A DNA stretch of 64,000 nt from Perca fluviatilis (lineage: Eukaryota; Chordata; Actinopteri; Perciformes; Percidae), in NCBI RefSeq assembly GCF_010015445.1, contig NC_053123.1:12158434-12222433 (forward strand). The letters run 5' to 3'. The notes below the pieces were generated by a model. It was not told the origin of the DNA, did no database searches, and saw only the letters and a program-made list of their open reading frames with translations. Shown piece after piece: positions 1-14,504 of this stretch; position 1 is the stretch's first letter; the number at the start of each line of letters is the position of its first letter. A program made the position numbers and the translations under genes.

Positions 1-608
1 TAATAAAATCTACTGTAAGCAGGTTTGCCAGGAGAATTCTATTTGACTGTTGATATATATTATAGTACATATTCACTGAATTTGTACTACAGTATATTTG
101 ACACTTATTTTATTTTCTGTTAGTTTGGTTAATGGTTCTGGTATCCATTGTTTTTTAATTGCTACATTTTCTTCAGCTTTTTTCAACTTGGAAAACCTCG
201 GGCCGACCTGATATGTCTCAAACAGAGAAACTTTATTATCATGTGTTTTATGAGTTTAATGTTTGTTAATAAGAAGGCATTGTGCTATATTGTAGTTTTT
301 TAATGTACTATGTTTTTTAATCGTATATGTGCAGTATGTCTTGATATATTCAACTGAATTAAAAACACAATGTGGCTGTTTTTTTAAAATTTCTTCATAC
401 ATTGGTAATTTGTTTCTGTAAGTCACGTTTCTTTAGGAATATCAATAAACTCCAGGGCCAGGGTCATGGCAAGACACACCTAACACCAATAAATTAACAT
501 CTACCACGTTTCTCGTGTCATGAACAGCTGGAAGATGTACTCAAAACAAGCAGAAAAGACAAGTGAGTGGGGAAAATGTGATGTAAGAGGTTATCAGCGC
601 CTGCAACT

Positions 609-719
<111 letters not shown>

Positions 720-2059
720 GTCTTGGTTCTAGGTTTATTTTGGCTCTGCTTATCAGGGTGTGGGGATCATTGAGGTGGGAAACCTACATGTTGCCTTTTG
801 AGAGAAAAGCTGAAGTTACAGTTTGTACATCTGCACTTTCAGCAGTGTAATTGTCAGTGATGTGATCCACAGATATGGGTCAATATCTTGCAGAAAATTG
901 TCAAAGAACTAGTCTGACATAGTCCGATGTCAGGACTTTGATTTTATTTTATTTTATTGTATCAAAAAATGCCATAAACATGAAAAAGACATCTAATACA
1001 ATCGAGGATAAAAACACAATAAAGTCCTGGACTTATTTCCATTGTGGTCCTCAACAAACCTGGTGTGACACATGAAGCCAGCCCTGCCCTTTCATTAAAC
1101 AATCATTAAACACGATTGTAATATATCAACAGGGAAGGGCCCAAGGCTAATTATCTGTCACATTGGAGGCACCGGTGCCAGAACCTGGAGCACAAATGTG
1201 TTCACATTTGAAAACCTGCCACAGTGCTTCACAAAAAGCTTTTTATTTATGCTTTTTTTCTGCTCACCATCACATGTATTAGTTAGTCACTTATGTTAGT
1301 GGTTAGTACTAGAGAAATGTAATGATTATTGATATTATTATCTTTCACTTACACAACAGGAACCCTTCATGCACCTGATAAACACACCACTCACTGCTCA
1401 TGTTTGCTTCTGATTTTTAAACTGGAAACCATGGTTATCTTCTGATCTGGAAACCTATACTATCCTGCAAACTGAATAAATCTATGATAGGAAATGTGCC
1501 ATGCAGTTGCTGAATGGTACATCAGTTTAAATTTAAAATACAACAACTATTTTTTATAGTTGTTGACAAGGCTTGGACATTTGAGAGACAGGAAGTCACA
1601 CTATCACTTTAACACAGCTTATAGCTGGCTGATTGGTCCAGTATGTATCTGACTGGCCCGAAGTAATCTTACAATTGGACAATTATATACCATCTTATGG
1701 TATATATTGTCATATCACCCAACCCTTTACAGATTTATACTTAGGCTGAACCTGGAACTAAATTGATTATGATCCTATCATAATAGAGATAAAAACAATA
1801 TGATCAAACTGTTCCGAACCAAGCCTAAGCAAACATTGTACAAAACTGCAACATACTAATAAATCAACAGCAAAGTTACCAATGCCGATGCACACAATAA
1901 CAACACTGCTTAATACCTGAATCGAACTGTAACCGTAAATGGGGACATGTTGCAGACAGAGGTGTTGAAAGAGAAAAGGAAAAAAGAAGAGAGAATGGTG
2001 GGCCCATCCTGGCTTCTCTGCTTTGTTGGAAAGGTCAGAATACCAACGTGTATCCAGGC

Positions 2060-2060
<1 letters not shown>

Positions 2061-2135
<75 letters not shown>
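2061..2135. repeat. (AC)n microsatellite, about 75 bp
   Basis: Uninterrupted AC dinucleotide repeat. Confidence 0.97.
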
Positions 2136-2139
<4 letters not shown>

Positions 2140-3008
2140 ACTGCAAGATTTTTATGGAGTGATGCCATCTGTTTATAGTAACTAAGTTAGATAAATTTGG
2201 GAATTAACAAGACTTCCAAAAAATTCCCAGACACATTGCTCTTCACTTTTTACTTTTTTGGACTATATGTCTAAACTGCTCATCATTTTAACAATGCACA
2301 CCTCAGTACTACCAAATGTCTTTCAGAATCTGCATCGCCACTACAAAAAAAGGGTTACTGTCATACCCTTTTTAATGCGCTGACTACATTAAAACAAGCT
2401 GTAGGAATAAGCCCAGCCTCCATCATCTTGGTCCACAAACTTATCAAATACATATTGTTCTATATACCCTGTCTGGCCTGATATCACACATGCAGACAGC
2501 CCTGCCCTATCCAAAGCATTTGGATGGGAGGAAGTGACACCTCCTTTAGGCATTTCCACCCTCCTATCTGCCTGTAGCACCCTGTGCGAGTGAGAGACAA
2601 GCCTAGAAGCAGTTATACTACAATAAAATAGGTTTTCTTATTTAAACTCAATGCAATTGCCAATTTTCACAGTCCGTATTCTCCTAACGAAGAGCAGATT
2701 TAGCCAGGAGAAAACAGCGTAAACAGACTAGTTAGTCTGAGGGAGTCGTTAGCTTTGCAAGACAGACATGATCCCCACCAACTCCCAATTGTGTTCATAC
2801 AGGCTCACAAGAGAGTGTACTAACTTCACTGACGTAAGTAACAGTACTTTTAGTTGTAAGCTGAAAAACAAAAACTTTGTACAGGTACCTTAAACTACTC
2901 ACAAAACTACTTTGCACCTTTATGGTGGACCAAAATCGGTGGAAAATGTTATTCTGCACCTACCTTTGAGTGTTCAGGGTTTGTGAGATGTCTAACTAAG
3001 ACCATGTA

Positions 3009-3009
<1 letters not shown>

Positions 3010-3050
<41 letters not shown>
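3010..3050. repeat. (AT)n microsatellite followed by TTTA-rich tract
   Basis: Pure AT dinucleotide repeat, then TTTTATTATTTTATTTTATT. Confidence 0.95.
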
Positions 3051-3053
<3 letters not shown>

Positions 3054-4557
3054 ATTATTTTATTTTATTTAATTCAACAAGGTTGGGAGCAGGTTTCTTT
3101 AAAAAAAAATCCATATGACTCCCCCTCCACCTTGTTAACCTCACCATGCTGATCTGTGACTATAAATGGAGGCTGGTTGTCAGCTAAGGGAAAGGATGCA
3201 GACCATCACTTCTGTTCCCTCCACCCTCCCTCCTCTGGTCTCCATGTGTCTTCAGATGCCTTTCTTATGCATCTCCTCTACTTTCTCCTCTGTTCTCAGC
3301 GCTCTGTACACATCTGCAATCACTATGAGACTATAAACAAAGTAAAATAATCTACGGTATTATTACTTCCAGATCGTATGACATTATGGAAAACTGAGAT
3401 CCAGTTATTGCTGAATATTCAAAGCTCAGTCGATGTCTTAAGTTCGTACTGTGTGTTGTTCGTACTCCATTGTACATTTGCGTTTTCCCAGTCCCCAGTT
3501 TGTGTATAGCCATTCACATCATATTGGCAGACATAAACCAGGTTATACAATATTTACACCTACCAAAGACCAAATCTTAGTTATCTTAGTTGTTATGTAA
3601 TACCACTAGGAGTCACTTAAGTCAGACATTTAAAATACCACCCACAGGGGCTTTAATGTCTCCAGTACTGACACAGAACTCTCAGTTAATCATCTCATCT
3701 GCTGAGTGCCACCTGAGCTTGTACACCTCCGACCAGAATTGGATTTGTTTGTCTCCAACACTGAGAAAGAAAACTCCAGGCTTCAAAATGTCCCTTCACA
3801 GACCTGTGGGTGACCCTACGTCCATGTTTTCCTACAGCCTACGATGAGGCCAGATCAGTCAGAAATATAGTGTATATTTAGCCTTGCTGCCCCTCATGCA
3901 CACATGCTTGAAATGCCAGTTGACATATTCTACTTTGCATAACAACTTGGCACAAAAATAGCCCTTCCTGTGTGCTCACTCCTGTAGCGCCCAGAGCTAT
4001 TCCCAAGGCACCTAAGGCAGCTTTAGCAAATCACACTGGCTGGTGACCCTGGCCTTCTAGAATATTAGGATTCTTCCCATTCTGCAATACTACAGTATAA
4101 GGTCAGAGCATACACACTAATACCACGTCAGTGTATGAGCCGACCGGATTCCATTACACACACATCCACTACCTCATACCAGTCATCAGTTTAACTGGCT
4201 TGTCAGTTACCAAAATGCTTAATCTGTGACAGTAATTTAGAGTGATGTGGCAAATCATCCACCAATCACAACAACCACAAATCATAGATCACTCCTCTCC
4301 CTATGCTCTGTGATACCTGTCAAAGATACTAAAGTTACTACAGATAATGACAATTTGTGAGTGGAGGGTGTCCTTGAGATTGAAACAGCCAAACAACTAT
4401 CATGTAAAGCCACACAATCTGTTTTGTTGGGCCAGCAGCTTCTTCAAAGAGGATGAGGCAGGTTTTGCTGCAGGTTTTACTGGCTGCTGAGTAACATCTT
4501 TTCACATCACACTTAGTAGTAGCATTTTAACCCCGGTCTTCTAAACTGTGTACTTAC

Positions 4558-4763
4558 AAGCGAGCATAAAAATCACAAAACTCCTTATAGACTTTGACAT
4601 CACTCTTTCGTCTCTGGGACTTGGACACCGGGACTTCAGCCTCTCCCCCGTCACCGCCCTGAAGCCTCTGGTGGTAACCGTTCATCTCTCCATGAGAAAC
4701 ATGGTCCGGGGCTTCTCCATCTTCAGGTATTGACGGTGGCAGAACACGACCGTTCAGCTCCAT
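4558..4763 (-). CDS. lims1: lims1 alternative first coding exon C (MELNGRV...YKEFCDFYAR)
   Basis: From the ATG at 4763 the exon encodes 68 codons plus two bases and ends at a perfect GTAAGT donor in phase 2. The C-terminal part, KSDVKVYKEFCDFYARL, is almost identical to the human LIMS1 long isoform (HSDVKVYKEFCDFYAKF). The first half (MELNGRVLPPSIPEDGEAP) resembles human MAFSGRARPCIIPENEE. An in-frame ATG two codons upstream (4769) is an alternative start. The frame is open further upstream as well, but through GA-rich leader with no similarity. This is the most downstream of the three first exons. The next exon must lie beyond position 1. Confidence 0.9.
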
Positions 4764-5208
4764 TCTCATGTACAGTCCAAAATGAACTGCACAAGTCCAC
4801 CTAACACCTGTGTTAAAGTCACTGCGGTCAAAATACCAAAACACTCCAATAGAAATCCTGTGTGCTTGTTTAAAGTAGTAGCAGTAATCCACATAGCAAG
4901 AAGGACACCGAAACACTGATCGGACTGAGCTGGGAGTACCTCTTGCTCTCTCTTCCTCCCTCCCTCTTTCTCTCATTCCCACATCAACTCTTTCTCTTTT
5001 TTCTCTCACACACACACACTCAGTCTCCCCTCCTGTCACACTCGCTGTCTATTCTTGGGCAGGTTACTGAAACTAAAGAGCCAACCCTGACGCCTGTCCA
5101 GACAGAGGTCACTGTGCCATCACACTCACAAGCCGTAGTTGTATTTTTTATTTATTTTTTTAAATGTTTTGCATCCCTGATATCTGACAGTTTATGGGTA
5201 ATATATAC

Positions 5209-5267
<59 letters not shown>
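5209..5267. repeat. Compound (TCTG)n(TG)n microsatellite
   Basis: TCTG units pass directly into TG units, suggesting one arose from the other by point mutation and slippage. Confidence 0.95.
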
Positions 5268-5269
<2 letters not shown>

Positions 5270-7559
5270 AACAGCTGGAACTCTTCGCTTTCTGGGATAT
5301 ATAACAACGTGGCTCCAACTCCAAGCATTGCGCAAAGTGGAAATGTGGCACAAGAAAGCTGAGAAGCTAACAACAAGTCACTGTTTATTTTAGTCATCGT
5401 ATAAACCCAATGGAGCCAGAAATCAAGCAGCAGTACACAACATACAGGGGCTGAAACTGGAGCCAGATATCGTCTTATCAGTGTCACCCTCCTGATATGA
5501 TGCAATGTAGGTTCGTTGAATTACTTATAGTGTAACAGATCAATGCTACACTTGTGATCTGAATCTGAACTGATTTAATGCAGTCCATAAACACTACTGA
5601 TTTCAGTTGCATGCATGTCATCTTTGCAAATTAACATTCACCATTTCCAAATTTATGGACTGCTTATTTTTCCCTGACAGGAATAAAACTCAGGACATAA
5701 TGGAATCATGGTTTGTGTTTTCTCCCAGTGAGTCAACAGTACGGCTTGAATATCAGTTTAGAACAGCTATCTCAAGCTATCTAGAGCTACAATTATAAGA
5801 TATGTTAATCGTCCTCAGAAATCCCATATTGGTCTGTGGGCATTCCTTTAAGCCCACAAATCTGTGTCTCCTCTGGGTAAGTGGTAGCTCTTTATGTGGT
5901 TAAACTTAACTGGCATCTCAAATTAATGACCACTTCCCAAATCATCAAAATAACATAAAGCCAGATCTGGAAATACACTCTAGTGCGACAAACATGTTCC
6001 ACGCTCCATTGGAGAACGGCTGCAGTGTTTATCCTGCAAATCTAAGGGCCTATAAGTCTATAAAGTAGACTAGACCTGCATGCATGTGTGTATAGTATGA
6101 GTGTGTATGTGTCCAGCTGAAACATGCCTCTGAGTCCTTCAGTATAACCGTCTTCTACATTACTCCATAATTCTACAAATAGACACCTAGTGGGGCCACC
6201 AAGCCCAAACTAGGTGCTGGCAGCTGCTGTTTTGTGTCTATGTGTGAGAGAGAGCGTTTGTATACATACTAGGAGCCACCTCTACCTCCTCTGAAAGGGG
6301 CTGCCAAACTTCACATAACATTCCAAGTCATCCAATCACATTTTAGCTTCTAAAATGCATCATCTTAGCATTTTTTGTATTCTTTACAAGAATGCTCTCT
6401 AAATACTCTAGCGTGACAATGTGAAAGGCTCCTGCCACTCAAAAACACCCTCACTTTTAAACCATTTTTAAACTATTCAGTCTATCAAGGGACAGTCTGG
6501 TTTCAGAAATGAATGACATAATGAGCCAAACATTTCACCAGGCACCATCTAAAGCTTTAAGAGCCTTTCCAAAACAGAACAATGACTGCAGAAAAGTCTC
6601 CTGTCCTTAACTGGGGCAAGGTTGGGAATCTCTTCTGGGAACCAGTGTTGAGTGACTGGGATACAATGTACAGAGGGTGGGAGCTTTACAGGAAATCTTT
6701 CCTCCAGATTACAGTCATTGCCATGGTGCAGGGTGTTCCACCCTAAAATAAAAATAAAATTTAGCACTGAATTAAAGCATTTAATATATGTATATATCTA
6801 TAGTCTAATGCTATTCTAATGCATAATAATATAGATGTAGAGTTAAAATAATCAGCTTGAGGATTAAAATGCCACTGCATCACCCTGTTCTTTATGACCA
6901 ACTACAACTACTGACAGAGGATTAGACCACAATTTCCGTAGGGATAGAACAAAAAAGTCAAGCACACGCTTCCCTTTTCTCTCTCACTCAATGATGTACC
7001 CATACACATAAATATCATCCAGGTAATAAATCAAAGTTGCATAACATGGAAAGTTTCTTCTAATGAAATAGCCAAGAAGACAAAACATGCTCTTGCATTT
7101 GCCTAAACAGGGAATTCCGTTGTGACAGTTAGTTTCCAGTGTGCAGTATTGTAATGCCAGTGCTGGACACAGTGTAGTCACACCAACTCACACAGACCTC
7201 AAATTGAAGATGAATAAGATAAAAGAGCGGAATATCACATTATATTATATAATAAAATATATAATAAATATAGATAAAATGATAAAAAATATATATATAT
7301 AAATATATATATTGGACTGAATCTGCCACTGCTAAATCCAGGTTGAAGCTTGTTTTTCAGAGAGAACTTGATTTCTGTCCATCTTCACTTGGTATCATTA
7401 CCTGTTACTTCACCCTTGCTCATATACTCGGTTATTACTCAAACATGACTGTGTTCTGTCAGATGAAGGGATCAGACCACACAAAAATCATACCTTTCAA
7501 GATGGTTTCTATATCATATTAAAAGGCAGGAGGGGGCCTCTTTCTCTTGTGTGCTGAAT

Positions 7560-7727
7560 ATTGTAAAGATAATTTTTTTGGGGCATTTTTAGGCCTTTAT
7601 TTTCACAGGAAGGGGGAATGACATGCAGCAAAGGGCCGCAGGTCGGAGTCGAACCCGCAGCCTCTGCGTCAAGGAGTAAACCTCCATATATGTGCGCCTG
7701 CTCTACCAACTAGACAATGTCGTTAGC
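7560..7727 (-). mobile_element. tRNA-derived SINE, copy 1
   Basis: On the minus strand it has a tRNA-like head with A box near TCTAGTTGGTAGAGC and B box GGGTTCGACTCC, then a body ending TGTCATTCCCCC. The same order of modules occurs at 41314-41490 and 41841-42038. It is older than those copies and I found no clear target duplication. Confidence 0.8.
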
Positions 7728-7951
7728 TCCTGAGGCATCCTAGACACAAAATTGCAAAGGTTTTCAAGGCCTGAGAGAGAGAGAGAGAGCGAGAGAGAGA
7801 GAATGTGAGTGCTGATATGAATTTCAACCTGAGCTTAAAAATGGCTACAGCAACTGTCAGCAGTCGACAAAGTGTCTCTGGTGTGTTCCCTCTGCAAGAT
7901 AGGATTTTGAGACTTCCTTATGGGGCAATTACGTTCACAGGTCAGGTCACT

Positions 7952-8324
7952 TATGGCGTTTTTCAACTGCTAGTACCAGCTCTACTCGGCTCGGCTTGGC
8001 TGGTCGTCATAGTGGCACCGCAGGAAACTGCTGTGACCTAACGCGACACACACACACAGAACGTCGAAGACACATTTTGTTTCAAATGAAGCTGAAGGCA
8101 GCAAAATAAACACAACTGGCTAAACTATTTAAAAATGGCGGGTTTGTTCAGGACACCCCCGTCTGTCGCTTTCACCTCACCTTTTGGTATCGGCTCAGCT
8201 CACTTGGAACCTCGACGGAGGTGGTACTAAAAAACAGGGACTTTTTTTGTAATGGAAAACCAAAAAAGGCGAGTACAGTCGAGGCGAGTCGAGCAGGTAC
8301 CATGTAATGGAAAAAACGCCATTA
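7952..8324. mobile_element. MITE with ATGGCGTTTTT termini
   Basis: The ends are inverted copies: ATGGCGTTTTTCAACTG at the left and, read from the right, AATGGCGTTTTTTCCATTAC. Both are followed by a TACC/ACTCGGCTCGG-type segment that is also inverted (CTCGGCTCGG at left, CGAGGCGAGTCGAGC at right). There is no coding capacity. Confidence 0.75.
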
Positions 8325-9208
8325 GAAAATGAGGTAGGAAATAAACTGTTCCAATGAACTGACCTCTACCAGACATCATGGTGGTAAAACCATTTTCTGC
8401 ATTCCTCCTCAACGTGTAATGATAGACAGCCAATCACCAGCATTATTCCGCCTTGGTAGAAGCATGTTGCATACTTATTGGCTCACTGACGCTGATGAGA
8501 TTTACTCCTTAGGTATTAAAATTTGGTATTGAATGACAAGGCTTTTTTTTTTTATACACAATACTTTGGAGGCAATTTGGTCGGTGCCTAAAATGTATCG
8601 AAGTTGGGTACCCAGCCCTACCAACGATGTGTTTTGTTCATATTCCTTTTTGACTGTGTCTATCTAAAAAGGATGGATCAGGCTATAAAATATACACAAT
8701 TTCACATTTTCAAATAGGTCAGCCAGAGAAACCAAAAAGTTACCTGAAGAGATTGTTGGCATATCTGCAGATGACTTCACCGCAGATAACTTAACTCCAG
8801 TGACTCAAGACACAGAACTGAGTCAATCTCAAAATGTTCCAGTGTTTTTATTGTGGGCAAAAATGTCCCAATACAAATAAAATATAATTCATAATCTTGA
8901 ATTAAAACACAATGCTGCAATCGAAATGAATGTAAAATACAGAACATTTCTGTTTAACATGTATCTTAAGGTTGGCTGAACGGGATCTGTGTCTGCAGAC
9001 TACGTTCGAAAATGTCCAGACCCAAGCAACAATCGTTGACTCTCAGCCGGTGCGAGACGAGCAGATTCAGTTCAGGCCAAAGAAACAAAACAAACACACA
9101 CCCTGTTCACACACCCACACTCCCCTCACAAGACTGTGTCAACAGCAACCATGGCAACAGAGACCCGAGGGCCGCTTGGGCAAAATCATTTTACATCTGG
9201 CAAAGCAC

Positions 9209-9212
<4 letters not shown>

Positions 9213-9283
<71 letters not shown>
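9213..9283. repeat. (AC)n microsatellite, about 71 bp
   Basis: Uninterrupted AC dinucleotide repeat. Confidence 0.97.
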
Positions 9284-9285
<2 letters not shown>

Positions 9286-10497
9286 GCAAACATAATTCAT
9301 GACACACATTTCCTTTGTTTTGCACATTTTGTTCCCGACACCCATTTTGACCTGCACTCATCAAGGGTGAGTTCCAGTTAACTCTACAGGACAGCCTGGA
9401 CCACGTACAGCCCAAAGGATGACATAACAAGCTATATGTACTTTCAAAAGTAACTAGTAACTATCTATTGTGCCACATTTTGTAAATGTTTTGCTTTCAC
9501 ATTGACCATATATATTGTATAATGATATACAAATATATATATTTTTCTATATCGTTTCTACCACTATGTGTCTTATGATGGTGCTTGTAAATGTGGAAGA
9601 AAGCAGATGGTTTTTTTAACCTAGTTCTGTATTTATTTCATACCACAGTTGTTTTCATGGTAAGCAACAGTTAAACCTAGTTAACATGTTAAGGCTACAC
9701 AATTGTGAATAAAATGTTAAATGAAACACTTTTTCAAATAAAAAGTCAGGTAAGGCAATGGACTGTATAAGGCTCTCTGCAGTAGTGTCCTGCTAGTTTT
9801 CTTGGCTTTAATAACTTTATCACTACTGCATTTTGCACTGACTTTTCAGGTGGTAAGACTTAGTGATGTTGTCCTGTGCTGGTTCAGATGGCAAAACGTT
9901 TCTTGCAAAGAATATACTTGGGACTGTCATCATCATGTTTAAATCTGAAACCAAAAAAACAAAAACAGAATGGGATTCTTGTTTTTTGTCAAAATTAATA
10001 AAAGTACATTATCTTTCTGACCACCACTCGCTGGGTTTCCTGACCTGATTCTGACTCTCTTAAATCTTTTTTCACCGTGTTACTGTTTTGTCCCTCTGTC
10101 ACGTTTTTTTCTGCTCTAATTGTGATTTTACACAGTCTTCTCATTGATGCAACTTACTGTAGAAAGAACTTAGAAATGCTTGGTTTGCAGACAAGCTGTC
10201 ATTTTCAAAGTAGTTTGTGACGGTCCATTTCACAAACTTGCTATGCTTGCTCAACAAACACCCTGCTGAGTCAGACATTATCTCCTCTCCAAAAGTTTTT
10301 ACTTCCATTGCCGTGTGAAAACAAAATAAAAGAACCCATCTGACACCAAATGATCTTTGCATTGCATGAGAAGGAGGGAGGCTACAAAGCCAGAAAGTAA
10401 ATGTGTTTGTGGTTTGACTGGGGACACCTTCAAAGACAGAGCTCCCTCTTTCGGTCCACATTCCTCACATTACTACATTCCTCTAATCACTTCAGGA

Positions 10498-10928
<431 letters not shown>

Positions 10929-10995
<67 letters not shown>
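10929..10995. repeat. (AC)n microsatellite, about 67 bp
   Basis: Second CA-type array, bounding the telomere-like repeat on its right. Confidence 0.97.
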
Positions 10996-10996
<1 letters not shown>

Positions 10997-11873
10997 GGGA
11001 GAAAGACTGAAAATGGTAGAGACAGAGAGGTGGTTGTGAAAGACATTAAAAAAGACCATCCAAAACTGATGTTATTGTATTGTGAAACCAATATTGCAAA
11101 AGACTGCACATGCTGTACACTGTCTATCGCTGCTGGTCACACAACTTGGTGGAATTCAGCCATCAGCTGCAGTATTTACTGATCAAATACTCTACACCAC
11201 ATCTCACCTTATCTATACCTATCCTTGTCAATTACACTGGACACACAAGGAAGGGGTTTTGTTCAAAGGTACTTTGGTAGAAAGCACACCCTCTCTGATT
11301 CACTACATTATGCAAGACTGCAGGGATCAACTCCAGCTAATGATGGACCACGGAAGTGTGACACAGGAAAGTAAATTTACAATGAGCATCCGAAAAAAAC
11401 TGTGGGAGTAGTGACTGTTAGGCCATGAGCTGATTTTAAAAGGTCATCAGAAGCATTTACACACGCCATTTTAAAAAGGACCAAATAAAAACTGACCGCG
11501 GATTCTTAGACAGCCAATGGGAATGCTGGACATTTTGACAATACCAAAAAATGGCAAGTTTCACAAGCCTGGTGTTATACTTAATTTCTTTATTCTTAAG
11601 TGGTACTTTCCATAGTTTCTATCTGGAGCCATTTAAACTACGTTGGCTGATTTTGTGCAACACTAGTGTGTCTTGTGCATCCTAGAACACTTTTAGTTAA
11701 AAAGTGTACACTGTCTGGTACAAAGTGAGAAGGAAGGATCAGTGACCAAACATTCAATATAATGTGAGTAAAACATCAGCACAAATAGCTGGTCATGATA
11801 GAGGAGAATCTCTCAAATGCAGACTCATCAATCATTTGACAGAAGATTAAAAGCTTCACAGAGGTAGACTCAC

Positions 11874-11974
11874 CTGAGGCTGTCCCTAGCCACACTCCCA
11901 TAGCTGTCTGGTCTCTCCTGTCTTCGTCTGTACAAGTCTGAGTTTGACAACTCTTTCAGCCTCAAAGAGTTCAT
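11874..11974 (-). CDS. lims1: lims1 alternative first coding exon B (MNSLRLKELS...)
   Basis: The exon encodes 33 codons plus two bases: MNSLRLKELSNSDLYRRRQE, then RPDSYGSVARDSL. It ends at the donor GTGAGT in phase 2, the same as the other two first exons. I recall a human LIMS1 isoform with an N-terminus of the form LKELS-S-LYRRR--RPDS, which this matches. A TATA-like ATATATAG lies about 190 bases upstream of the ATG. No other ATG precedes it in the leader. This N-terminus is basic and probably unstructured. It would join the common LIM exon beyond position 1. Confidence 0.8.
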
Positions 11975-12163
11975 CTCCCCTTTCGCCTCTCTCCCTCCCT
12001 TCCTTCCTTCCTACCCCTTCGTCTGCTGGAAACACTCAGTCCACAGTAATACTCCAAAGTGTGTGTGTGTGCGTGTCAGTGCTCGATCCAAATGAGAAGA
12101 TGAAGTCTTGTGCCACGCTCGTTCTCCCTCTCACACCTCCAGGGCACACAGCCTTGAGGGAGG

Positions 12164-12173
12164 ACATATATAG
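12164..12173 (-). promoter_or_regulatory. lims1: TATA box of lims1 promoter B
   Basis: The minus strand reads CTATATATGT, about 190 bases upstream of the exon B start codon. Transcription would then begin near 12,135-12,145. The leader is followed by a purine-rich GGAAGGAAGG tract (about 11,996-12,010). A TATA promoter suggests tissue-restricted use, unlike the TATA-less exon A promoter. Confidence 0.5.
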
Positions 12174-12867
12174 AGGTGTGGTTTCACGGGCTGCACACCT
12201 ATCAAATACTTCTTGCTCCTCCTCCCCCCACTCCTGCAGCAGGTAGCAGGAGAATGCCTCAGAGAAAAAGGAGAAAGAGTCGCAAAAGAAGAGAGACAGG
12301 CATTGGCCTCTCTGGCCTTTACCCCCACTGTCTCTATTTACCTCCTACTTCTCTCTGGCTCATTCCTCAGTTCAAAAAGGAAAGCCTGAGATGGACAAGA
12401 GAGCACAAACAACAGAAGGGAAAAAGAAAGGCTATTTCCCACACACATATATTCATGTGGAATACGCAGATGGATCCTAACAACGTCATTTCAGGTCAGC
12501 AAAAGAGCCCGACTCGTACTTTTTGTTTGTGGGTAAAACCAATATCTACTTTAGAGTAAAGAAAATGTGTAAAAATCAGCCAACACTATAATTGATACAT
12601 CACATTTTTGGCAAGGATCCCACGTTTGGTCATTACAAATATATGTACTAAGGCAGGATATACATGTATTATAGTTAAACAATAAACCTTAATAATTACA
12701 GAAACAGTTCATATGTACAAGATAATGGTATATAGTAACCAGTAAAACTGTATGTAATGTAAATGTATTTAACAAAGATTAAGAAAAAATATGAGTAAAA
12801 AATATTGATGTACTGCAGTTTCCTTTTTACGTATGTAGTAACACATACATTGACACAATATTACACA

Positions 12868-12868
<1 letters not shown>

Positions 12869-12900
<32 letters not shown>
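12869..12900. repeat. (TG)n microsatellite
   Basis: Short TG array ending in CGCGCG. Confidence 0.95.
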
Positions 12901-12906
<6 letters not shown>

Positions 12907-13796
12907 ATAAGCCAATATTGGCAGATAAAATCATTATTCAACGTAGCATCATGTGAAAGTTCTGCCTCAAAGAAAACCTTTAAGTAACTAGTCATATCAA
13001 GCACACAATAACCTGATGCACCAATCTTTGGATAAAAACTATGGATTGTCTTATCCAGGCCAGGCATGTTTTGAACACAGTAAGGAGCAATACTAAAGGT
13101 AAAAAAGAACTGCAATCAGCATTTTAATCTGAACAGCAGCTTGTTTATAAGGGTGGAAACACGTAGACCAAGTAAAGCAGCACTCTATGGAACAATGCCA
13201 CCTATTATGGGGTAATATTTTCAAGTTTCTCACGGGCTCTTCAATGTGACTAGAGCTCCTCCATTGTAAACTGTAAGATGACTTCCCACCAGAAACAGGG
13301 GGAAATGTCAATCTATGAATAATTCAGCACAATGTTATGTGGGAACAAGGGATCCTCCCCCAACAGACACAAAACACAGCAGATCTGAGACATGTTTAAT
13401 TACAAAGAAGAAGCTGTGATGTCATCAAAAGCAGGGACAGGATTGGTCAGAGGACGTCAAACCAAACAAGCAAAGACAACAAGCAGCCAGAGAAGAAACA
13501 GATGGAAACCGAGCACTGACTGCAGCTCTGGAAAACAGAATATGCAATCTGATTAGCAATGTAATTCTTTGTTTACTCTGTGTACATACCATTCAGTCAA
13601 TACCTGGACCTGTCACAAAAGGAGTTAAAGTTAGTGTTAAATTGAGGCTGTGGGTGGACTCATTGCTGACAGAAACCATGTCTCTCCTTAAAATGTACAG
13701 ACAGGTACATGCCCTACAGTATGAACAGTTCACACACTATGCAGATTCACCTTCAGCAGCTTGCCTTGACCTGTTCAGCATTCCACATGGGTTCAC

Positions 13797-13797
<1 letters not shown>

Positions 13798-13882
<85 letters not shown>
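13798..13882. repeat. (CA)n microsatellite, about 85 bp
   Basis: Uninterrupted CA repeat, 70 bp left of the hAT-like MITE. Confidence 0.97.
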
Positions 13883-13884
<2 letters not shown>

Positions 13885-13953
13885 GTCAAAGCGTAGAATG
13901 TTGAACTTCAAAATCAGCCTCACATCCTGGAGCAGCTGCAACAGGGTCACAGT

Positions 13954-14504
13954 CAGAGCCCGACCGATATATCGGCGGTGCCGATATTAGGCATTTTCCA
14001 AACTATCGGTATCGCCATTTATAATGGCCGATAAATGAATATTTAAAAAATAAAATAAAAACGGACGAAACACCCTTCAACCATGTTCTGAGTGTTGGCG
14101 TTGCATAGTTTGTCCACCAGAGGGCGCACTACAACGTCCCTGACGGCAACACTATTTGATTTTTTTTTTGTTAGTGTTTTTGTTCAAAGGACTATAAGTT
14201 TCATATCTTAAGTATATATTTTTATATATTTTATTTATCAGAACTTTAATATATTTTGATGTTCCTCTGTTCTGTCGTGACAATAAAACAAACAAGTTTA
14301 TTTTTAAACTGCATTATCATATTACTTTAGTGAGGACTCATAAATAACTACAAATAACTAATGTTAGGGAAATCTGTTTATGTTTTGTTACGCGTTTCTG
14401 TTTTTTTTTCCGGCCGATATAAAAAAAACGATATATCGGATTTTTAAATCACCAAATATTTGTATCGATATCGGCCTTAAAAATCCTTCATCGGTCAGGT
14501 TCTA
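13954..14504. mobile_element. hAT-like MITE with CGATATATCGG termini
   Basis: The ends are inverted: CAGAGCCCGACCGATATATC at left and, from the right, TAGAACCTGACCGATGAAGG. Flanking 8-mers GTCACAGT and GTCACGGC are a decayed 8-bp target duplication (6 of 8), as expected of hAT. ATATCGGC/GCCGATA motifs recur inside. There is no transposase. Confidence 0.75.

Noticed and set aside
4770..5039. Extension of the lims1 exon C frame upstream (Glu/Arg-rich)
   Set aside because: The frame is open only through GA-rich low-complexity leader, and similarity to LIMS1 begins at MELNG.
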